DNA from: Prinsepia uniflora
Taxonomy: Eukaryota; Streptophyta; Magnoliopsida; Rosales; Rosaceae
Reading direction: 5' to 3'
Assembly (NCBI GenBank): GCA_032719365.1
Contig: CM064868.1
Span: 5,548,001 to 5,612,000 of the forward strand
DNA: 64,000 nt
Below are positions 23,261-34,824 of the stretch, one piece after another. The number at the start of each line of letters is the position of its first letter. The first letter of the stretch is position 1. A program made the position numbers and the translations under genes. Under the pieces are notes generated by a model. It had not been told where the DNA came from, ran no database searches, and was given only the letters and a program-made list of their open reading frames with translations.

Positions 23261-23870
23261 TGAGTTGAGGAATTTGAGAAGTGGAAGTATATAGCCCTAC
23301 TTGTAAACTTGATTGATGATGAGGGTGTACCGAGCTTCCTGTTGACGTATCTTCTTATCTTCGACCTTGTCGGTTGGTAGGCTCTCATCGGTGAGGAAGC
23401 CGATGAGGGGTGTCATCCACATGGAGTTGGTGTTGACGTAGATGGCCACTGAAGGAGGTGGTGCTTAGCCGCTGAAGTATTTAGATCATGGCCTTGGTCT
23501 ATTCGGCATCGTAGATGCGCCTCTTTTGCTCGATTGATTTGAAGTTCGAACTAATGCTGATTCAGTGGTATATGACGTCGGTCGAGATGTCGAGCATGTC
23601 TGCACAGGACCATGTGAAGACTTCAGCGTTGTCACGCATGAACTTAATCAGGTCGGTGCGTAGAGAATTTCTGAGTATGGTGCCGATCCTGACCTTCTGG
23701 TGGGCGAAGTCGTGGGAAAGGATGACTTCCTCGATCTCCTCGATTAGCAGAGGGTGTGGTGTCGTCGAGTAGTCGTGGGGATTCTCGATCGGTCCATCCT
23801 TGATATGTTTCACGACTTCGGGGTTGACGAAGTCTACCTCAAAGGCTGACTCGATGACAACCATCGTTTC
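23261..23870 (-). pseudogene. RT N-terminal leader relic (Tat-type pol)
   Basis: The minus-strand frame 23864-23562 contains KVRIGTILRNSLRTDLIKFM, then AEVFTWSCADMLDISTDVIY. These match the stretch just before reverse transcriptase in the young element (VRIGSKLRPDIRSKLIQFLQ, then AEVFAWSYADMPGISADVIC). After 23562 stops accumulate and similarity fades by about 23450. The catalytic RT region (YVDD) is gone. One block, ILSHDFAHQKVRIG, still links the protease side to RT. Confidence 0.75.
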
Positions 23871-24079
23871 CTTTGTATGTATGTTGGCCTTTCATGCTAG
23901 AATGGTAGAGTTGCAAATCCAAGCCATCATCTGGTCTCTTCGGACCTGTCTGATACCCATGGGGGTCAGGAACTTGATCAGCAGCAGGTGAGTAGATACG
24001 ATAGCTTAGAGTTGATTGATCAGTCCACATCCCATAATCACGTCGTGTACGTTCGGGCAGTCAACCACCAGGAATGGAG

Positions 24080-24330
24080 CTAGGATGATGAAGCGCTAGG
24101 GGTTCTCTCCGATCGACAAAGGTAGAGTCGCGGTACCGACCGAGATGATTGAGTCCCTAGTGAAACTGAAGAGGAGGTCGGTGATCGATCCAGGTAAGAC
24201 CCTGGGATTTCGAGCCGCTTGTAGGCATCCATGAAGATCATGTTGACCGAGCTTCCAATGTCAACCATGATCCAATCAACATCAAATTTGGCAATAAGGG
24301 CTCGGATGAAAATCGAGTCATCGTGTGGGT
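24080..24330 (-). pseudogene. Retroviral-type aspartic protease relic
   Basis: The frame 24268-24080 begins VDIGSSVNMIFMDAYKRLEI, matching VDTGSSVNVLFWDAFQRMGL of the young element. The catalytic DTG has become DIG, so the enzyme would be inactive even without the downstream stops. It is part of the minus-strand Tat-type element. Confidence 0.75.
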
Positions 24331-24889
24331 AAAAAATTCCCCATTCTTCTTCCCCCGAGAAAGATATAGTCTCTCAGCCACTTTTGGCTACCTTTCTAGC
24401 TCTGCCTTCCTCGATGTGGAAGACATGCTAGTTGTGCTGCGTAGTGTACATGAAGTTCTTTTTGGCTTGGTTGGATGCCAAAGGTGAGGAGATGGAGTTG
24501 CAGAGGAGCATTATGTAAGAATTGGTTGATCTTGTCGTCTCAGACAAGTGCCTCCACCAGATCCTTGAAAGCCACACACGGGTCAATGATGTGACCGTTG
24601 TACTTGTGGTATTAGTAGTAGACACTAGTATTCTTTGCTAGTCAGCCGATGGTTGGTACCCATACTAGCTTGTGGATCATGTTTTCCACGTTTATGAGCA
24701 CGTTCTTGTAAGAAGTGTTCAAGATGGTGTACGTCTCGTACTTTGACTGAGAGGGTGGCTGCTCGGCGCGATTGTCATTTTACCGATAGTCGTGGTGGCT
24801 GTGGTTCTTCCCCTTCTTCCCTAGGTTGTAGGAACTGGAATAATCCTTCATCTTCCCGTTCGGGGAGTGTTGGTTGTGGTTCTGGCTAG

Positions 24890-25382
24890 AGGTCAGCTAT
24901 TGAGGGGAAGGCTGAGTGTTGAAGTGGCTTGGTCGATATGTGTTAACTAAGTCCCCAATTCTAGGTTGATAAGTGTTGGCATTAGTAGCATCGCCCCTGT
25001 TGGTCAGTAGCTCAGCCTTGGCATGAATCGAAACATGTTTCATCAACTCGTTATATGTGGACCAACCTTGAGTATGTGCAACGTACCTAAAGTGTGATTC
25101 GCGTAGACTGCACTTAAAGGCAATGAAGTCAGCCTTGTCGTTCGTCTCAACGCACCGAGAGTACTCATGGCTGAATTGAGCGACATACTTCTGCAGTGGC
25201 TCGGTCTCTCCATTCTTTAGTAAGAACAGATCCTCAACTGAGAATAGACGGTCGGTCTGGATCATGAACTAGTTGAGGAAGACCGCCTGGAGCTTCTCAA
25301 AGGAGTTGATGGTACTGGGCTCCAATCGGTAGAACTAGTTGATTGTCACCTCAGTGAGAATATAGCTGAAAATGAGGCACCG
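24890..25382 (-). pseudogene. Gag capsid-region relic
   Basis: The frame 25265-24897 reads MIQTDRLFSVEDLFLLKNGE and later LQKYVAQFSHEYSRC and HVSIHAKAEL, co-linear with residues about 366-445 of the young element's gag. The N-terminal part continues right of the solo LTR at 25383-28102, which split the gene. A stop at 24897 and the loss of the downstream zinc-knuckle frame make it non-functional. Confidence 0.8.
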
Positions 25383-28102
25383 TGACAGGACCCGCCCTCA
25401 ATCCCCCGGGATTAAGGGCTAAATCCTGCTCCCCCCTAACTTACGCATGACACGAGGGCTAAACTGACGTCCAACCTCCATGTGATACATAAGTCGGACA
25501 AGGGATTCTCGATTCGACCGTCCAACAGCATCTGGACTTCCCAGAGTGCACATAATCTACTGTGGATCGTACGTGTGATGTCTCCGCCTCTCTCGACCAA
25601 CAGCCAACACCGCAACAACCTGGAGGGTATCGAAAACATGAAAAGACTGTGAATGGACAAAAATAAAGTATAAGTTTATAAAACAGTTTATAGAAAAGTA
25701 CATTTATACCCTCCACGCAAAAAACCAATGCATGTATATCAAGTCGTGTCATAAAATCATTCCATATTTAAAACATCAATGAAAACCATTACCGAAAACC
25801 CGAATCAATTTCGTCATTCAAATCCAGGCCTCAGCCTCAAGTCACAATTCAATCTCAAGGTACGGGAACTCAGTCCCAAAACTCATCAAATCCAATTCAT
25901 CCGGGCCACTGCCCAAAACATCTGAAAACCAGTGAAAAACATCAATCATGCGAGTTTGCTGGATCTCAAGTACGCCCGAGTTTTAAACTCAAAATCATCC
26001 GCAATAATCAGGCCTTCCTGGGATATCAATGAGTCTTTAAACTCAAAATACAATCACAGGCATCGGGGGGTATCACAATCATCGAGTCTTTAAACTCAAA
26101 ACATATCAATCCAGCACCCCCCCCCCCCCCCCGGTCAATCAACCGAGTCTTTAAACTCAAAACTAGATCCAGCGGTTTTTCTTTTCTTTTTCCAGGTCTT
26201 TAAACCCAAAACCATTTTTCAATCAACAGTGAAAACCATAGAAAATCCTTATCTGAATTCGCAACAACGATTCCGTAAGTTAGCATCCGGAACCATCATC
26301 CCGAACCCAAATCCAGACTTTCCCTTTCCAAGTCTCAAAACCAAATCCGAAATTGCATTTCCGAAATCCCGTTTCAAAACCGAAATCTCTTTTCCGAAAT
26401 CACATGAACAGGGCTCCAAGCCCGAAATCACTTTTCCGAAATCTATTTCAAATCCTTGAAATCAAATCATATTTCAAATCTCAAAATCAAATCCTCAAAA
26501 CCATGATCAAATCATAATATAAAACGAAACCTCGTAAAACGTGCAATTATGTCATAATCTCGAAATCCGTGCAAAACCGTAAATCATCAAGATCATAAAT
26601 CAAATCATAGAATCATGTATAGAAGACATATAAAAACATATATGCATGCATCATAAGTTAGAAAGCAAAGTCCACTCACAGACCATTAGCGTCGCCGCCT
26701 CGATACGCATGCACTTATGCCGTTTCCGGCCAGTCTGAACCTCAATTCAGCCGGTCTAAACCAGTTCGAACCGGCGCAGGCGGTCCAACATCCTAATTAA
26801 TCAAAGTAAGGTCCGTAAGATACCTTTCAAATCTAGGATTGAAACCAGTCTTTCTTCTTCTCTGTTCGACCGTCACAGACCACCATAAGCCATGGTGTTG
26901 GTCCCAAACGTCTTTTGGCCATCTCTTGAGGCTTACCTAATTAATCAAAGTCGTCAGCAACCACCAAAACATGATTCACCATTTTTGGATTACAACTGGA
27001 CGTTTTCGAGGAACTGTCTTACCATCCCTCTTAGGCTTCGAAACCGAGCTAGACCTATTCTTTATCATCTATAGAACAACTTCCTGGCATCCAATTCAAC
27101 AATTAACATCTAAAACTCATCTTGCCATATATGAACCAGAACAAACTTTCACGGGAAACTCACTTACCACCACCATCGTGCACTACCGTGGTCACCATCA
27201 TCTTTGTTTCACCTTATCCTCTCATTTCACCTCACAACCCATAAGTGGAGGATCATATTGGATGGTGATTGGGTTGAGTTGCTCTCTCACGGGTTCACGG
27301 CTCTGTTCCTTTGTTCACGGTGTCGTGGCCACCGTCCACGACGGCGCACTCCACCAGTCACACCCTGTTCTTCTCAACCTCCCTTTTAGTTTGAGGCACA
27401 AAACAAAGACAAGGGATGGGAATTGAAGGTCGTGGGTGGACGACTCTTTCACGGTCTTTGTTTTCCCCTGTCCAACACCGTACAACAAATATCAACCCTA
27501 TTTTTTAAAATAACTGAGGTGGCTTAGACATGTTCCACAAGCCTCTAGAGCAGGGACAAGTGTCTCAATTCTGATGGGCAACTATCCCAAGAGAGCCAAG
27601 TGTCACTGGCACAAATCCCTATGCACACAAATAACCAGAATGCCCTTAAAGGAAAAATTACCATTTTGCCCCTCAAGTTCCTAGAACCGTAACTCTGTCG
27701 TCCTACCTCCTGCCTCCTGTCATTGTAATCAGAGCATCGAGACCTACCTAACGGTCCTCAAATTTTGTGAAAATTCCTTGTCGTTTGAAACGTCAACAAT
27801 TTGCTCCTTTTTCTCCAAATTACCAAATTGCCCTTGAATTTCCGAACGTCATAACTTTTTCCTCGAATGTCGTAATCGGACGTGCCACCTGTCTATGAAC
27901 TCGTGACGTCCCAAACTACATCACGGTCATCGATCAAAGTCTATTTGACCATCCAAACAAAAGTCAACATTTTTGCCCATTCCAAGGGAAAAACTGTCAT
28001 TTCGCATCGTCCGTCCGAAATCGTCCAACTAATTACTGATTAACCTCACTAATCCGTCATTAATCACTAATATAATCCTGATTTCTAGAACGAGTCGTTA
28101 CA
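25383..28102 (-). mobile_element. Solo chromovirus LTR, antisense
   Basis: 2720 bp from tgacaggacccgccctc to cgagtcgttaca. Perfect 5-bp target duplication CACCG (25378-25382 and 28103-28107). It carries the GAGTCTTTAAACTC minisatellite (25978-26210) with a C16-type homopolymer at about 26117-26132. It is inserted in gag of the old Tat-type element. No internal coding region. Confidence 0.92.
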
Positions 28103-28107
28103 CACCG

Positions 28108-29118
28108 AGCCTTGTTGGACAGGTTCTTGAAGGTCAAAGCCGATCAGTAGTTATTGAGATGAGTCATCGAGTCTCTTACCTGTATAAAGAGGGATCTTGA
28201 GTGGTTTGATCTAGTGGCCGTGCTAGAACTGATTGATCCGACTAGTGAACGGGCCCAAACTGGTTTGGCCCCAAGTTGGTGTCTGGGGCGGCCCTTTCTC
28301 GGTCTCCAGACTCTTCACTTGGTCGAGTAGTTACTGGACTAGTAGGTCAACACTAGGGCCTTTGTTCATACTCTGGTAATCGGTGTACTGCTCAGGTTAG
28401 TGAACCTCCCTTTGACCGAGTGCTGCGAGGGGGTCAGTCAGACCAACGTATACTAATGAATTCCTGGGACAAGTCGGCATCATCCGTGACAGAGATGTGA
28501 GTGGGGTTGTCGGTGCTAACGGGCTACCGTGGATCTGTCTTGAAAGGTATCTGACTGGTCTTCTCTATCAGTAGTAAACCATGTTCACAAGGGAATGTGA
28601 GCCTGATGGGACTGAGCTATCTACAATCCGGTCGGGATGTTCTGCTCAGGGCTTCGGGAGCGTCGTGGAAGATTGTGGTCCCCTGACTACCATTCCTTGG
28701 TACAATCAGAAGCTTGGCGGCCTTGTCAGTTGGTGCGACTGTGGTAGAAGTCTACTCCTTCCCAACTGCATGTCGCATGCGCTTGGCCCGCTCAGTGCAG
28801 TTTGCAACGACCCTCTCAGCTCTGCGAGCCTCATCCAGAGCACGGTGAGTGACCAGCTCAGCTCGGGCCGCCACGTCAGTGTAATGCGCGCTCAGCTTGG
28901 TGGATCGTACCTTGGCATGGGTGTCATTGGCCTTGATTTCAGCCATATCGTGTTGTAGTCTTTCTATCCCTTAGACCACGTTGGGGGAATTGTCCCTTAG
29001 TGTCCGACCCCCTAGTGTAGATGTGACCTTGTCGTCCACGTTGTCTTACATGCTATCTAAATGGCAAGGAAGAGATGGTGCTTGGCACGGTAGAGTGGTG
29101 TGGTGGGCAAACTTAGTC
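28108..29118 (-). pseudogene. Gag N-terminal region and leader relic
   Basis: Minus-strand sequence between the solo LTR and the primer-binding site. The frame 28946-28752 gives a charged, alanine-rich stretch (MAEIKANDTHAKV...) that is likely coiled coil, as in the young gag N-terminus. Other frames are broken by stops. The assignment rests mainly on position. Confidence 0.5.
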
Positions 29119-29143
29119 AGAATTTCCACAAACAGCGTCAAAT
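29119..29143 (-). other. Primer-binding site (degenerate)
   Basis: On the minus strand, next to the 5' LTR end, it reads ttgacgctgtttgtggaaat. The young element has ttggtgccgtctgtgggaat at the same place. It is not the initiator-Met type; the priming tRNA was not assigned. Confidence 0.6.
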
Positions 29144-29624
29144 TGTTGATGAACAAAATATGTCAACTTATGGTGAATTCTACTTAGCCACGTGTCCTTG
29201 GATTGACCTATCAAAAGAGGGTAACTAGTCGTTGGTAAGAGGTAGACACCGATGTGGTACTAGCCTAAGGGTACTCTGATGCTCAAGTCAATGGTGGGTC
29301 TGTGTATAAAAAGTATGGTGAATAGTAGTAATTCATAAAGTAGTCGTGAATAGTAAATGTTACATTTATGGGGAAAAGTGACATCTTTTGTATATGTGTG
29401 AGAGTGACAATAAATATGTTTTTCTGATGTGTGAGAATGGACATTCATTATGAGGCTGACACATGTCCTGATGATGGACATATGGGGTATGTCTACATGT
29501 CAAGCTGATAAGCCCTTACTAGGGTTTGTTTATTAGTGTAGGCTTGAGTCCCTTGAGCTTTGTAGGAATGTGTTGGGCTAGAAGTATTGGACCCAAAAGA
29601 GTTTGAACTGATATAGTATCAACA
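29144..29624 (-). repeat. 5' LTR of the old Tat-type element
   Basis: On the minus strand it starts TGTTGATACTATATCAG and ends TCATCAACA (plus-strand left edge tgttgatgaac at 29144). It shares the cacagaccc...TTGA block with 17379-17954 and with the solo LTR at 2799-3279. Divergence from its partner is well above ten percent by eye. Confidence 0.85.
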
Positions 29625-29629
29625 CAGTG

Positions 29630-29987
29630 AAATAGGGTCGAATTTACTAAAGATATGTGGCAGAAGTACACTCTCAAGGGAAAAGAATATTTCGGCAGTT
29701 AGTACAAAATAAGAGTAGAATTTTTAGTGACAATAAAGATACTTGGATATCCTTGAAAAGCAACAACATGTCAATAACCCATTTACATGCTTATGATACT
29801 ACGTTAAGATTCCATTTACAAATTGTCACAAATTACATGCTTAAGTCACTATGTTCGCTTCAGTTATATACATATAATAATTACAATGATTATCATTGAT
29901 TAAGGATAGTACCACTGAAAATAAATCTTACCCTCTCTTTCTATCTTGTACAAAAACAAACGAATCAACGATGCACAAATTAGACCG
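29630..29987. other. Spacer, probably 3' flank of the RNase H gene
   Basis: AT-rich and without ORFs of interest. If the neighbouring minus-strand gene is expressed, its 3' UTR lies here. Confidence 0.4.
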
Positions 29988-30569
29988 TTATCCTTTACGA
30001 AACACGATCTTACCTTCAGCATCTTCATGGATGATAGACAACACCTGATCAGGAGGAACACGCTCCCAAGTCTGAGGCGTTCCAATACAATGCCCCAATT
30101 TAGCAAATCTATCAGCAGCTCGGTTTCCTTCTCTATAAACATGAGTCAAGTGGCAGTTGATAATCTCCGGCATGATCAAGTTTATGTGACTGATATGCCT
30201 CTGCACTTCTGCGCATCTAATCTGCCTCCTCTGCGCGATGAATTGTATCAAACTCTTTGCATCACCTTCGAGCCACACGTCGGTCCATCCATTTTCCAAA
30301 ACCAACTCGAGGCCTCTTTGGAGCGCAGCAAGTTCTGCAATCGTGCTGTTGGCTCTGCCTATGGATTCTGCATAGCCGAGTAAAAACTCCGCCTTGTGGT
30401 TTCTGAATATCCCTCCAATGCTTGCCTTCCCTGCCTTGGAAGAGCCATCAAAGTTCAGTTTTGTCCATCCAATTTCGGGTTTTTCCCATGTCACCGGGAT
30501 TATTGAGTCCTTGTGTAGACGCCGGACTAAACAAGCCCGGTGCTGTAAGATCTTATTCAAAGCCAACAT
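29988..30569 (-). CDS. RNase H-type domain protein (RVT_3 family), 193 aa
   Basis: Complete uninterrupted ORF from ATG (30567-30569) to TAA (29988). An in-frame TAA lies about 10-12 bp upstream, so this is the first usable start in genomic sequence unless an upstream exon is spliced in. The domain spans residues about 30-165. The first catalytic Asp is in WTKLNFDGSSKAG, the Glu in STIAELAALQRGLE, the second Asp in VWLEGDAKSLIQF and the last in YREGNRAADRFAKLG. The DEDD set is thus present. Plants have many such proteins derived from non-LTR retrotransposon RNase H; some are conserved single-copy genes whose substrate is not established. The intact frame amid decayed neighbours suggests selection or a recent origin. 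No LINE reverse transcriptase is seen nearby. Confidence 0.78.
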   Translation of the reverse strand: MLALNKILQHRACLVRRLHKDSIIPVTWEKPEIGWTKLNFDGSSKAGKASIGGIFRNHKAEFLLGYAESIGRANSTIAELAALQRGLELVLENGWTDVWLEGDAKSLIQFIAQRRQIRCAEVQRHISHINLIMPEIINCHLTHVYREGNRAADRFAKLGHCIGTPQTWERVPPDQVLSIIHEDAEGKIVFRKG

Positions 30570-30589
30570 TTCTTTAGCTACTTAATTTT

Positions 30590-31270
30590 TAGAATCGATG
30601 ATGGAATTTAGAACGTAAGAAACTGAAGCTTCACGTAATTATGTGAAAATGGAGTTGGAGTGAAGAGAAGGCAAGGTACATTCTTAAGTTACAACAAGAA
30701 GGCAACATTTTTATTGATAATATACATATAGATTCTCAGATGATGAAAATGGCTAGGGAGGTTTCTTCAACAACTCTCAATTTTATTCAGGCATTCCTCG
30801 AATGGTAACTGTGCAAGACACTGATTTTATCCAGAAAGTGAAAATAACCACTGGTTAACTGTTTTTGTCTAAAAATACTAGTGGGGAACCCATTAGAATG
30901 CTTAAATTTAGAGGGAAAAAAGAGAAGATAAAAACTCAGGGGTTGAGGAGATATAGAGAAAAGCATGTAATTCGGGCTTGACTTTGGTCAAATGTGACTC
31001 AGAATCTGAGATGATCTAACTTGACATGGCATTATTTATTGAGATGAAGAAAAAAAACCTGTTTTCTATATTATCTTCATTCAAGTAAGACCAATCATCT
31101 AAAATCATTCAGAGATGATGGACCCGAATTTTAATGGTTGAATTGAGAACTGTAACTAAATATTTACATACAGTTGCAATTTTAAAATCCTATTTGGTCG
31201 AGTCACCCAAGAATGAAAGGCATTAACTTCCGAACCAGAGTTCAATTTAATTTCTTCAATCTCAAACTTA
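30590..31270. other. Intergenic spacer, no gene recognised
   Basis: Lies between the RNase H ORF and the transporter pseudogene. No ORF or repeat that I can name. Confidence 0.4.
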
Positions 31271-31276
31271 AGCTCC

Positions 31277-33469
31277 TTAAAATGGACCTTTACCAATAAG
31301 CCATGGCCAGTCAAGACAAACACCTGCAAATATGCCGCACAAAAGAGCCAGCACCAGAATATTCCCTATGGCATTTTGCTCTGGTCCCTGAAAATCCAAC
31401 AACATAAGCAATTAACCTTCAATGACCATTGAAAATATGAAATCACTGTTAAATTTGAAATTTTGAATTTTATAAGTTCCAAGTTTCGGAATAGGCTGTG
31501 GACAATGTTGGGCAATACCTTGTAGCCATTTGTTAATCCGACTGATGTGAGCAAGATCATCCATCCTTGGTCACCATACTTTCCGGTGAAGTAGTATGCT
31601 GGAACGAAAAGGAAACGGGACCCAATTGCAATCATGAGGCCCTTTCTGGATTCAATCTTCAGGCATTTGATAAGGGGTATGTATCTTGATATCAAATCCC
31701 ACACATTGTACATAGCTTCCAGAACAAGGCATACCTGATGAATGATGAGAGATGAGAATATAAGCCACATTCTGAAAACAAGCATTTGAAACACTTAGAG
31801 ATTGAAACTTACCATGAGCCCAACTGGTGGTGTCCAGTGTTTTCGAATATGAAACCAGGGAAGATTGATAATGTCAAAACATATATAAGAAATAAATCAA
31901 GTGAATATCTATAGTATCCCAGAATAATTGCTTGGTGCTCAGTCGAGTTTGATCTACTTTAGCATCAACAGGGATCTGTGAAAATTTTAAAAAGATGGGT
32001 AAGAATTAGACATGTGAGCAAAACATGAATACATGTTTAAAGAGAGTTACAATACTTCTATATCTGCTTGTGTTTGACGCCGGCAGCAGCAAGATCAGCC
32101 ATTACAGTTTTAGAGCGGCTGTCTTTGTCCTGTTGTACTTTACTATAGGCAATCTAGGGAAGTAAATTGCATATAGAAAGAAACATAGAAACTCGATGAA
32201 TGTGGAAAATGATAGGAACATTACTGCAAAAGACAAGAAATTGTCATTGATCAAAGGACTGAGAAAGTATGATCCTAGGTTCAGAAAGCAGCTTTATAGT
32301 ATGTGATTTAGTATGGAAAATTCACATACTTGCCCCCTTGCGAAGACCGTCATGATATTTCTCAAAGACAGCTTTTGTCAGCAGCCTCAGGGCAGAGGTT
32401 AGAGCGCCTGATGCAGCCAAGCCACCAAAGAAAGACTGCAGAAGCAAACATCAAATGACCATTCACAGGTTTCCAGATATTTTAAGAGCTCTGTGAAAAA
32501 GACAAACCTGGATGAATTCAGGGCGCATAAAAGATAGGTCTCCGACCATTCCACCTTGAACATGAGCATCTGCAACCCCAAATCCAGCAACACATGCACA
32601 TATACCAATATACGGTCCAATTCCTCCACTCCCAGACGTAGCTAAATCAACCTATTGCATATTGATCCGAACTAATAAGATTATACAAAATAAGAACATT
32701 GATTATAATATAGCATAATTTGAGCGTAGGCGTTACTTACAACTATCAGCAACAACGTACTAAGGAAGAAGAAAGCATAACCGATTAAATTTCACTTTCT
32801 GGTATTGACCTTTGCTTCATTGTATGCTAGAGCTAGCATTTTTACAAGTGCAAACGGTTGATACACAAGAGTAAGAACCCGCAAAGGATGGTAACTCTAT
32901 AAAAAAAAATTAATGCTCATCGGATAATTAATCTTAGACTTCAATTTTCATTTCTGCAAACATCCAAATGGTAAATAAGCAATAAAGCCCTTTTCTTTTG
33001 TCGTTGACCTGCAATTTCAAAAGGCAATGACCGTTGGACTTCGAAGACTAATGAACACCCTACCTTGAAACTTCACAACCTTTGAGACTCACCTATATGC
33101 TTAAAAGCTAAAATGATAAAGATCGCTCATTCAATCTCACCAAAAAAAAAAAAAAAACCAGAAATATATGGTAATTAGAGGTTTACCGCCAGAAACAAGG
33201 CATAGTAGTAATCTCCTATAGTGAGCATACTCTTCCAAGCAACAACGGAACCAAGTCCCAGAAACCAGCAAACTGCCATTGCTTTATATTGCCCCTTCTT
33301 ATTGCAGGGATTGAGAAGATAGCAGACACAATTCTTAATTAAAAATGGGGAAAAAATCATCAAGAAATATTCCAAAGGTCAGGTAAATCAATTAATGAAA
33401 TAAAGTTCAATGCTTTAAAGCACAAACCTCAAGTTTTATTAAAGGCTTGGTTTCATTGCCCTCAGTCAT
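31277..33469 (-). pseudogene. Equilibrative nucleoside transporter (ENT) pseudogene, nine exons
   Basis: Exons on the minus strand by GT-AG borders: 33469-33428, 33297-33187, 32896-32741, 32651-32508, 32435-32330, 32223-32064, 31975-31813, 31734-31519, 31387-31277. Diagnostic ENT blocks: AMAVCWFLGLGSVVAW with SMLTIGDYYY, ADAHVQGGMVGDLSF, SFFGGLAASGALTSALRLLT, AMYNVWDLISRYIPL, YYFTGKYGDQGWMILLTS, GPEQNAIGNILVLALLCGIF. ENTs are membrane carriers of nucleosides with eleven helices. Defects seen: TGA at 32792-32794 (exon 3, from an Arg codon), a frameshift in exon 6 near KYNR, an exon 6 donor reading AT instead of GT, single-base losses in exon 7 (near GATATT) and at the start of exon 8, and loss of about 13 codons between GLTNGY and the final exon. 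Family assignment is firm; death of the gene follows from the multiple breaks. Confidence 0.85.
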
Positions 33470-34249
33470 GGCTGCTCCCTATCTGCAACAGCCACATTTA
33501 CAATCTCATATAAAACTTAGGCCCTATGCACTGCAGATATGACTCCACCTTGACTATTGTTGGCTTGAAACAAATTAAAATGCAGAAATACAAATACCAA
33601 ATAAAAAAAAAAAGGTTCTTTTCCTTTGAAACAAACTAAATAAAACTGAAACAAATTGAAACAACCCTGCTTCCAAAGCTTCTTCTTCTGTTACCTGGGT
33701 AAATTGAAACAAACTGAATATGCAACTGGGTTCTGGAGTTTATATCCTCCCCTGCTTTCAAAAACAAGAATATAAGAAAAAAGGAAATGCTTGTATTGAA
33801 CCAGAAAATAAATAAAATTCAATAAAAATACTGCAGGCTTCAAGCACGATACCACACAATATATTAAACTATTGAGTTATAAAATGATTAAGTGATTCAC
33901 ATGTGAACAGAAGAAAAATAAATGGGGAAAAATTAGGAGATTACGTTTTTGTGAGGATGGGGGTTGGACTGGAACTCTTCAAGTCAGCAAGCTTCTTGAA
34001 ATATAAAACTACAGAAAGCTGTGAACTTCAAAGCAAAACAAAGTAAAAGGGATTTTTTCCTTTTCATACTTTTATGGAAACTAATTGATCATGCAAGGTC
34101 AGGGAAGACCAATAAGGAATCGCCTAACATGATTGGCGTCGAAACAAACCTCACTGGACGAAATACGAAATGCCAAAGTAAATAGGGAAATTTAGGTAAA
34201 TTTAAAAAAGGATCCTTAGGGAAATTTAGGTAAATAATTTAAATTATTG
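33470..34249. other. 5' flank of the ENT pseudogene
   Basis: Former promoter and 5' UTR on the minus strand. Two direct copies of agggaaatttaggtaaat lie at about 34184 and 34219. No other feature recognised. Confidence 0.4.
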
Positions 34250-34254
34250 AAAGG

Positions 34255-34743
34255 TGTTCATACCTAAACTGGTCGGCCTGGTCAGAGGCCCGAACCAATC
34301 TGACCTGTTCCCGCTCCACCAGTCCCAGGCAAGTCTCAGATTACGCCAACAAAGCCAAGAACGACATAGGAAGACCAAATCTGGTCGGCAAGGCTTACTG
34401 ACAAGTCATAAATGCTATCCGGGACCACCACAGGACACCTGTCAAACTCCTAGAGGCAGCAACATTTATCCCACATTGACAAACACCAACAAACACATTC
34501 AATGCTACTATAAATACAAGGGCATCCCCCTCCAAAAGGTAATGACAATCTTGCCCTCACGCTGTCTAAATTACAACAGTACCCTCTTACTTAACTGACT
34601 TAAGTATCGGAGACTGTTCGGCCGGCATCACACCGGTGTCCCTTTGCATTACCCTCTTCCTGTGCAGGCCACAATATTTCGAGAGGGATCGCGAAGGAAG
34701 CTCAGCGAGGCAGGAGTAGGTTGATCCATTTCTTGCATCAACA
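34255..34743 (+). repeat. 5' LTR, young Tat-type element
   Basis: Starts TGTTCATACCTAAAC and ends TTGCATCAACA. It differs from the 3' LTR at 34587 (T/C), 34605 (T/C) and 34625 (G/A), all transitions. The TATA box tataaata is at 34509-34516, giving an expected transcript start near 34540. Confidence 0.97.
34509..34516 (+). promoter_or_regulatory. LTR TATA box
   Basis: tataaata within ctactataaatacaag in the 5' LTR. The identical copy in the 3' LTR is at 45461-45468. Confidence 0.7.
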
Positions 34744-34746
34744 GAT

Positions 34747-34766
34747 TGGTGCCGTCTGTGGGAATT
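34747..34766 (+). other. Primer-binding site
   Basis: ttggtgccgtctgtgggaat begins three bases after the 5' LTR. It is clearly not the initiator-Met TGGTATCAGAGC type used by the chromovirus at 53449. The exact tRNA was not assigned. Confidence 0.75.
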
Positions 34767-34824
34767 TGAAACAACAGCCCACGCTCTCTCACCAGATCAG
34801 CCGTCCCGAATCGTACCAAAGGCC

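Larger units (their letters stand above)
17379..29624 (-). mobile_element. Old Tat-type gypsy element, internally deleted, split by two solo LTRs
   Basis: LTRs of 576 bp (17379-17954) and 481 bp (29144-29624) bound an interior read on the minus strand in the order gag, protease, RT leader, then an antisense gene. The flanks tagtg (17374-17378) and cagtg (29625-29629) form a 5-bp target duplication with one mismatch. Removing the nested LTRs (20776-23255 and 25383-28102) leaves about 7.0 kb against 11.4 kb for the intact relative at 34255. The RT catalytic core, both RNase H domains and integrase are absent. The LTRs differ widely, so it is old. Confidence 0.88.

Noticed and set aside
26117..26132. 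Poly-C run as a functional G-quadruplex or i-motif site
   Set aside because: A single homopolymer inside an old solo LTR, variable in related LTRs; more likely slippage.
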